A DNA stretch of 64,000 nt, from assembly GCA_030657355.1 (NCBI GenBank), contig CP131056.1, forward strand, positions 3,740,501 through 3,804,500. The letters are read 5' to 3'. Positions 59,539 to 64,000 of the stretch are shown here, piece by piece; position 1 is the first letter of the stretch; the number at the start of each line of letters is the position of its first letter. A model generated the notes under the pieces. The model had not been told where the DNA came from. It was given only the letters and a program-made list of their open reading frames with translations, and did not search any database. The stretch comes from Radicibacter daui. Its GTDB lineage: Bacteria; Pseudomonadota; Alphaproteobacteria; Radicibacterales; Radicibacteraceae. The position numbers and the translations under genes were made by a program.

Positions 59539-61446
59539 ATGAAAACCTCCATCGCCACCGTCTCCATCGCCGGAGACTTCAAGGAGAAACTCGCCGCCAT
59601 CGCGGCGGCGGGTTTCGACGGTATCGAGATCTTCGAGAATGATTTTCTCGCCTTCGATGCCTCCCCGCGCGAGGTGGGGCAGATGGTGCGCGATGCAGGC
59701 CTCGTCATCACCCTCTTCCAGCCTTTCCGCGACTTCGAGGGCCTGCCGGAGCCGCAGCGTGCCCGTGCCTTTGACCGGGCCGAGCGCAAGTTCGACCTGA
59801 TGGGGGAGCTGGGCACCGACCTGATGCTGGTATGCTCCAGCGTCTCCTCCGCCTCTCTGGGCGGCATAGACCGGGCGGCGGCAGACTTCCATGAGTTGGG
59901 AGAGCGGGCGGCAAAGCGTGGCCTCAAGGTGGGCTATGAAGCGCTCGCCTGGGGCCGGCACGTAAACGACCACCGCGACGCCTGGGAGGTCGTGCGCCGG
60001 GCGGACCATCCGAATATCGGCCTCATCCTCGACAGCTTCCACACCCTTGCCCGCAAGATCGATGTCGCCTCCATCCGCGCCATCCCGGCTGACCGCATCT
60101 TCATCGTCCAGCTGGCCGATGCGCCGCTGATCGATATGGATTTGCTCTACTGGAGCCGCCATTTCCGCAACATGCCGGGCGAAGGCGGGCTGCCGGTACG
60201 CGAGTTCATGCAGGCTGTCGCCGCCACCGGCTATGACGGCTACTGGTCGCTGGAAATCTTCAACGACCAGTTCCGGGGCGGCTCCCCCGGCTCCATCTCC
60301 GTCGATGGCCACCGCTCGCTCATCTACATGATGGACCAGGTGCGCCGGGCCGCGCCGGCGCTGCCGGTCGCCCTCCCGCCGATGCCGGACCGGGTGGGCG
60401 TCAGCGGTGTCGCCTTTGTGGAATTCACCGCCGACGAGGACGGGGCGGTCGCCCTCGACCGCCTGTTCCACAGCTTCGGTTTCCGCAAGACCGGCCAGCA
60501 CGTCTCCAAGAAGGTGACGCGTTATCAGCAGGGCGACATCAACCTCGTCATCAACCGCGAGAAGGAAGGTTTCGCCCATTCCGCCTATGTGATGCATGGC
60601 ACCAGCGTATGCGCCATCGGTCTGGCGGTGGAGGATGCGGCAACCACGGTGGAGCGGGCGCAGGCGATGGGGGCAGAGCCCTTCTCGCAGGCTGTAGGCC
60701 CTGGAGAACTTACCATCCCGGCCATTCGCGGCGTGGGCGGCGGCGTCATCCATTTCCTTGATGAAAAATCCGATCTGGCGAAGGTCTGGGAGATCGAGTT
60801 CCGCCCGGTGGAGGATGAAGCGCCGCCCCTTAAAAGTGCCGGCCTCACCCGCATCGACCATATCGGGCAAACGATGAATTCAGAGGAGATGCTGACCTGG
60901 CTTCTCTTCTACACCGCCATCTTCCGCACGCGCAGAACGCCGATGGTGGATGTGATCGACCCGGCCGGCATCATCCGCAGCCAGGTGATCGAAAGCCTGA
61001 ACGGGGAGGCGCCCAGCGGTTTTCGCCTGACGCTGAACGGCGCGGAGAACCGCCGCACGCTCGCCGGCCGCTTCATCTCCGACAGCTTCGGCTCCAGCGT
61101 GCAGCATCTGGCCTTTGCCACCGACGATATCTTTGCCGCGGCCGAAAACCTCGCCGCCAATGGCTTCGAGGCGCTCGCCCTCTCCCGCAACTATTACGAC
61201 GATGTGGAAGCGCGCTTCGGCCTCGACCCGGCGCTCGCCGACCGGCTGCGCGCCGCCAACATCCTTTATGACCGCGACGAGGATGGCGAATATTTCCAGC
61301 TCTACGCCCCGGCCTGGGGCGAAGGCTTCATCTTCGAGATCATCGAGCGGCGCGGGCGCTACAACGGTTATGGCGCCCCCAATGCCCCCTTCCGCATCGC
61401 CGCGCAAAAACGCCACCAGCGCCCGGCGGGTGTGCCCCGGGCGTAA
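59539..61446 (+). CDS. quiC: Two-domain 3-dehydroshikimate dehydratase (QuiC type: TIM barrel plus HPPD-like VOC)
   Basis: A 635-residue fused protein. The N-terminal sugar-phosphate-isomerase-like TIM barrel (1-280) keeps all four metal ligands of bacterial 3-dehydroshikimate dehydratase QuiC1: Glu134 (VGYEAL), Asp165 (LILDSFH), Gln191 (IVQLAD) and Glu239 (WSLEIF). The C-terminal half (about 285-620) is a double VOC domain like 4-hydroxyphenylpyruvate dioxygenase, with iron ligands visible in RIDHIGQ, SVQHLAFATDD and FIFEIIERRG. It converts 3-dehydroshikimate to protocatechuate. The role of the dioxygenase-like half is not settled for the family. An AGGGAGG site precedes the ATG at 59539. 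Last gene of the TRAP operon. Confidence 0.92.
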   Translation: MKTSIATVSIAGDFKEKLAAIAAAGFDGIEIFENDFLAFDASPREVGQMVRDAGLVITLFQPFRDFEGLPEPQRARAFDRAERKFDLMGELGTDLMLVCSSVSSASLGGIDRAAADFHELGERAAKRGLKVGYEALAWGRHVNDHRDAWEVVRRADHPNIGLILDSFHTLARKIDVASIRAIPADRIFIVQLADAPLIDMDLLYWSRHFRNMPGEGGLPVREFMQAVAATGYDGYWSLEIFNDQFRGGSPGSISVDGHRSLIYMMDQVRRAAPALPVALPPMPDRVGVSGVAFVEFTADEDGAVALDRLFHSFGFRKTGQHVSKKVTRYQQGDINLVINREKEGFAHSAYVMHGTSVCAIGLAVEDAATTVERAQAMGAEPFSQAVGPGELTIPAIRGVGGGVIHFLDEKSDLAKVWEIEFRPVEDEAPPLKSAGLTRIDHIGQTMNSEEMLTWLLFYTAIFRTRRTPMVDVIDPAGIIRSQVIESLNGEAPSGFRLTLNGAENRRTLAGRFISDSFGSSVQHLAFATDDIFAAAENLAANGFEALALSRNYYDDVEARFGLDPALADRLRAANILYDRDEDGEYFQLYAPAWGEGFIFEIIERRGRYNGYGAPNAPFRIAAQKRHQRPAGVPRA

Positions 61447-61453
61447 TCCCGAG

Positions 61454-61486
61454 CTGGCGCCGCCCGCGTTATTGGGACGGCGCCAG
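61454..61486. terminator. Convergent hairpin at the end of the quiC operon
   Basis: Perfect 9-bp arms CTGGCGCCG (61454-61462) and CGGCGCCAG (61478-61486) follow the quiC stop on the plus strand. The second arm overlaps the last codons of the convergent permease gene. A GTTTG follows on the plus strand, so termination would be modest. Confidence 0.5.
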
Positions 61487-62749
61487 GTTTGATGGGGCGA
61501 ACGGGCTGGCGGGGGCTGGCTGTTGGCCAGCCGGGGCCGGTGCTTCACTGGACGGTGCAAGCCCCGAGGGAGCAAACGCCCCGTTCGCCGGTGCCTGCGC
61601 CGGAGCAGGAGCAGGTTCAGGTGCCGGGCTTGAGAACAGGTTGGACGGCGCAAAGACGCTGCTTGCCGGTGCCTGAACCGGCGCGGTCGTTGCGGCGGGA
61701 GGCGGCGAGGCCGGGGCCTGCTGCTGCATGAATTGCTGCTGCAGTGCCCGCTTGTTTTCCATGATCTGCGCTTCGCACGCGCTGGAATCATGCCGGCTGC
61801 CGGCCCAGATACTGCCTCCGACCACGACCGCCAGCATTGCGCCCACGAAGGCCGGGTGCGTCAGACGCCGCACGGGTGCCAGCCAGAGATCAGCCGGGGC
61901 GGCAGGAACCCGCCTGCCCGCCGGCAGGAGCCGCCGCGCCTTGTCGCGCCGCCAGCTTTCATAAAGGATCGCCGCCACCAGCGTTGCGCCGATGATAATA
62001 ACGGCAACGGCGGAGATGGAGGGGTCGAGCCCGTAGCGCACCTTGGAGGCCAGCACGGTGGTGAAGGTGCTGCCGGAAACGATGGTGAAAACAGTGGTGT
62101 TGTAATTTTCCAGCGAGGCCAGAAATGCCAGCACCGTTGCCGAGCCGATGGCGGGCGCCATGAAAGGCAGCAGCACCTTGCAGAAGGCCTGCGTCGGCGT
62201 TGCCCCCATATCGAGCGCCGCCTCCGTCAGCGTCGGGTCGAAGCGCTGGATGCGGGAGAGAAAGACCAGCATCGAATAGGCGGCGATGAAGGTGACCTGA
62301 CCGAGAATGGTCAGGAAGGTGCCGTCATAAAGAAAGCTCTTGTAGGAAAGACCAAGGAAACCCGCGATCCGGCCCCAGAAGATGAGCGTCGACAGGCCGA
62401 TCACCACGCCCGGCACCAGAATGGGGGCGATGAAGATGGTGTAGAGCGCCGAGCGCAGGCGCGGCCCCACCTGCGAAAGCAGGATGGCCGCCGCAAGTCC
62501 GACGGGAATGGCGACGGCGATAACGCCGATGCCGATCACCAGCGAACTGCCGATGCCCGCCAGCAGCTTGTCGTCCGCCGCCAGTTTGGCAAACCAGCCG
62601 GTGGTGAAACACTCCCACGGGCGGATGCGCGGAAACTGCGAGGAGTTGAAGGCCGTGATCACCATGATGATCAGCGGGCCGAAGAGATAGGCGAAGAAGA
62701 GAAGGAGATAGAGGCCGGGAATGAGGCCGGTGCCTGTCTTGCGTGTCAT
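61469..62749 (-). CDS. ABC transporter permease (PotC type) with Pro/Ala-rich C-terminal extension
   Basis: A 426-residue permease. Residues 1-275 are a normal PotC-like domain with six helices and the EAA loop TEAALDMGATPTQAFCKV near 178. An extra membrane helix (about 297-318, FVGAMLAVVVGGSIWAG) follows. The tail of about 105 residues that comes next is rich in Gln, Pro and Ala and repeats a short block: VFAPSNLFSS, AFAPSGLAPS, PFAPSNLAPS. Normal PotC proteins are about 260-285 residues. No frameshift is visible. The tail would lie on the opposite side of the membrane from the preceding linker, probably periplasmic. It is 10 nt after the PotB-like gene. Confidence 0.85.
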   Translation of the reverse strand: MTRKTGTGLIPGLYLLLFFAYLFGPLIIMVITAFNSSQFPRIRPWECFTTGWFAKLAADDKLLAGIGSSLVIGIGVIAVAIPVGLAAAILLSQVGPRLRSALYTIFIAPILVPGVVIGLSTLIFWGRIAGFLGLSYKSFLYDGTFLTILGQVTFIAAYSMLVFLSRIQRFDPTLTEAALDMGATPTQAFCKVLLPFMAPAIGSATVLAFLASLENYNTTVFTIVSGSTFTTVLASKVRYGLDPSISAVAVIIIGATLVAAILYESWRRDKARRLLPAGRRVPAAPADLWLAPVRRLTHPAFVGAMLAVVVGGSIWAGSRHDSSACEAQIMENKRALQQQFMQQQAPASPPPAATTAPVQAPASSVFAPSNLFSSPAPEPAPAPAQAPANGAFAPSGLAPSSEAPAPAGQQPAPASPFAPSNLAPSQ

Positions 62750-62759
62750 CGTCCGCCCC

Positions 62760-63698
62760 TCATCGCCCTATAGCCCCGATGGAGACCTTGAAGAGCCGCA
62801 TCGTCAGAAGGACGAAGGCGATGCACACGACCAGCAGGATCATGGCGTAGGCGGATCCGCGCGGCCAGTTGCCGCCGGAATTGAACCATTGATAGACGAT
62901 CTGCGTGAACCAGAGGTTGGACGGGCCCCCGAGTATCTCCGGCGCTGCCAGTGCGCCCGCCGTCAGCATGAACACCATCGTTGAGCCCGAGGCGATGCCC
63001 GGCTTGGCATAGGGGATCACCACCTTGGTGTGCACCTGAAGGCGCGTCGCCCCCATGTCCCGCGCCGCCTCAAGCTGGTTGATGTCGAGGCTTTCGATGG
63101 CGTTATAGAGCGGGAAGATCATGAGCAGGATGTAGGCGTAGGCAAGCCCGGCATAGAGCGCCACATCCTCACGGATGAAATCGATGGGCGAGCCCCAGAG
63201 ACCGACCGCCATGCCGAATTCATTGATGACGCCGCTGGAGCCGAAGAGGATGCGGAAGGCAAAGGCCCGCAGGATTTCGTTGATCCAGTAAGGCACGATG
63301 AGCGCGAGAACCATCAGCCGCGCCCGCCCGGCCGAGGAAGATTTGGCGAGCATGAAGGCGACCGGATAGCAGATCACCAGATCGAAGACGGTGACGAAGA
63401 TGGCGGCGACGAGTGTGCGCACCAGCACGCTCATATCCAGCACGTTATAGGCCGAGCCATTGCCCGAGCCGCGCAGGAAGTAGCGGTAATGCTCCAGCGT
63501 ATAGACATCTTCCGGCCCGCCCACCTTGGCCGGCGGCAGGTTGTGATGGAAGGAATAGTCGAACATGGTGAGCTGCGGCAGGATGATCAGCAGGAATATC
63601 CAGATGCCGACAGCCGCAGTGAGATAGAGCGAGACGGCAAGCCCGTTGCGCTCTACGAGGCCGGCGAAGAACCGCCTGATGCCGAGAAAATCCTTCAT
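62760..63698 (-). CDS. ABC transporter permease (PotB type)
   Basis: A 312-residue permease of the spermidine/putrescine family. After LSRERNGLAVSLYL-like basic residues it has six helices. VYTLEHYRYFLRGSGNGSAY, near residue 65, is a typical periplasmic loop, and the EAA loop is NQLEAARDMGATRLQVHTKV near 215. It overlaps the ATPase gene by 4 nt. The whole set looks like a PotABC-type importer for a polyamine, opine or similar cation; the binding protein must lie beyond the window edge. Confidence 0.9.
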   Translation of the reverse strand: MKDFLGIRRFFAGLVERNGLAVSLYLTAAVGIWIFLLIILPQLTMFDYSFHHNLPPAKVGGPEDVYTLEHYRYFLRGSGNGSAYNVLDMSVLVRTLVAAIFVTVFDLVICYPVAFMLAKSSSAGRARLMVLALIVPYWINEILRAFAFRILFGSSGVINEFGMAVGLWGSPIDFIREDVALYAGLAYAYILLMIFPLYNAIESLDINQLEAARDMGATRLQVHTKVVIPYAKPGIASGSTMVFMLTAGALAAPEILGGPSNLWFTQIVYQWFNSGGNWPRGSAYAMILLVVCIAFVLLTMRLFKVSIGAIGR

Positions 63699-64000
63699 GC
63701 GCTGGCCAGCAGGCCGAGTGGCAGGGCCACGGCAAGCTCGGGCACAAAACCGACGGTGAGGCGTCCGTCCGCCCCGGCGACGCTGCCGCCAAGGCCGTTA
63801 TTGACCAGCGACATGCGCAGCTGATGTTCGCCCGCCTGCAGCAGCAGGTGGCGCATATGGCCCTCGAACTCCTCCTTCACCAGCCGGGCCTCGAAGCTGT
63901 TGGGGCTGCCGGACGTCATTGGCACCAGCGCTTCCGGCCGGATGAAGAGATGGCACGGCTCACCAACCGCCGGGGTCACGCCACTGTCGGCGCGCAGGGC
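63695..64000 (-). CDS. ABC transporter ATP-binding protein, C-terminal part (PotA type, cut by window)
   Basis: The frame is open from the right window edge to a stop at 63695, about 101 residues. The visible part is the C-terminal TOBE regulatory domain (HLFIRPEALVPM, then FEARLVKEEFEGHMRHLLL). The nucleotide-binding domain lies outside the window. The stop overlaps the PotB-like start in an ATGA junction, which ties it to the two permeases. Confidence 0.8.
   Translation of the reverse strand, partial: ALRADSGVTPAVGEPCHLFIRPEALVPMTSGSPNSFEARLVKEEFEGHMRHLLLQAGEHQLRMSLVNNGLGGSVAGADGRLTVGFVPELAVALPLGLLASA

Overview
The window is GC-rich, gene-dense chromosomal DNA. It most likely comes from an alphaproteobacterium of the Hyphomicrobiales (Rhizobiales). 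Three things suggest this: the tRNA-Glu sequence, two RIME-like palindromic intergenic elements of the kind seen in rhizobia, and the gene content (many ABC/TRAP uptake systems with matching catabolic enzymes, each with its own regulator). I see no phage, insertion sequence, CRISPR array or replication origin. Taxonomy is inference, because there is no rRNA or marker gene.

Layout. (1) 1-2.3 kb: 3' part of a CvrA/NhaP2-type K+/H+ antiporter, coupled to an unknown membrane protein. (2) 2.4-21.1 kb: a polyamine and amine region with agmatine deiminase, a PotFGHI-type putrescine ABC transporter, an alpha/beta hydrolase, a GapN-like aldehyde dehydrogenase, putrescine-pyruvate aminotransferase, a PuuA-like glutamylputrescine synthetase and a PuuB-like oxidase. 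Embedded in it are two secreted Cache/PDC-like paralogues in front of a chemoreceptor, a citrate synthase fused to a DNA-binding domain, a methyltransferase and a candidate sRNA. (3) 21.6 kb: tRNA-Glu(CTC). (4) 21.9-28.3 kb: an AfuABC/FbpABC-like ABC operon ending in an inositol-monophosphatase-family gene. A LacI regulator is divergent, with two matching palindromic operators between them. (5) 28.3-43.5 kb: about 15 kb on one strand carrying UbiD, UbiX, a peptide-family ABC transporter, an isocitrate lyase/PEP-mutase-family enzyme, a cyclic amidohydrolase with an altered metal motif, an N-carbamoyl amidohydrolase, a histidine-ammonia-lyase-family enzyme, and a regulator made of two LysR units fused head to tail. 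I consider this the best candidate for an undescribed catabolic system. (6) 44-53.6 kb: small redox and detoxification units: PQQ-type sugar dehydrogenase, cupin, zinc alcohol dehydrogenase with divergent LysR, RidA, SDR, and aldehyde dehydrogenase with DUF779 and an AcoR-like regulator. (7) 52.9-61.4 kb: a quinate/shikimate-type locus: GntR regulator, Gfo/Idh/MocA dehydrogenase, TRAP transporter, AroE-like dehydrogenase, DapA-like aldolase and a two-domain 3-dehydroshikimate dehydratase (QuiC type). (8) 61.5-64 kb: permeases and the 3' end of the ATPase of a second PotABC-like transporter. One permease has an unusual Pro/Ala-rich tail.

How they work together: regions 2, 4, 5, 7 and 8 each follow the pattern importer plus cytoplasmic enzymes plus local regulator. 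This points to a soil or rhizosphere heterotroph scavenging polyamines, phosphorylated or neutral sugars, cyclic ureides or modified amino acids, and plant hydroaromatic acids. All functions are read from protein motifs and context; no database search was run.
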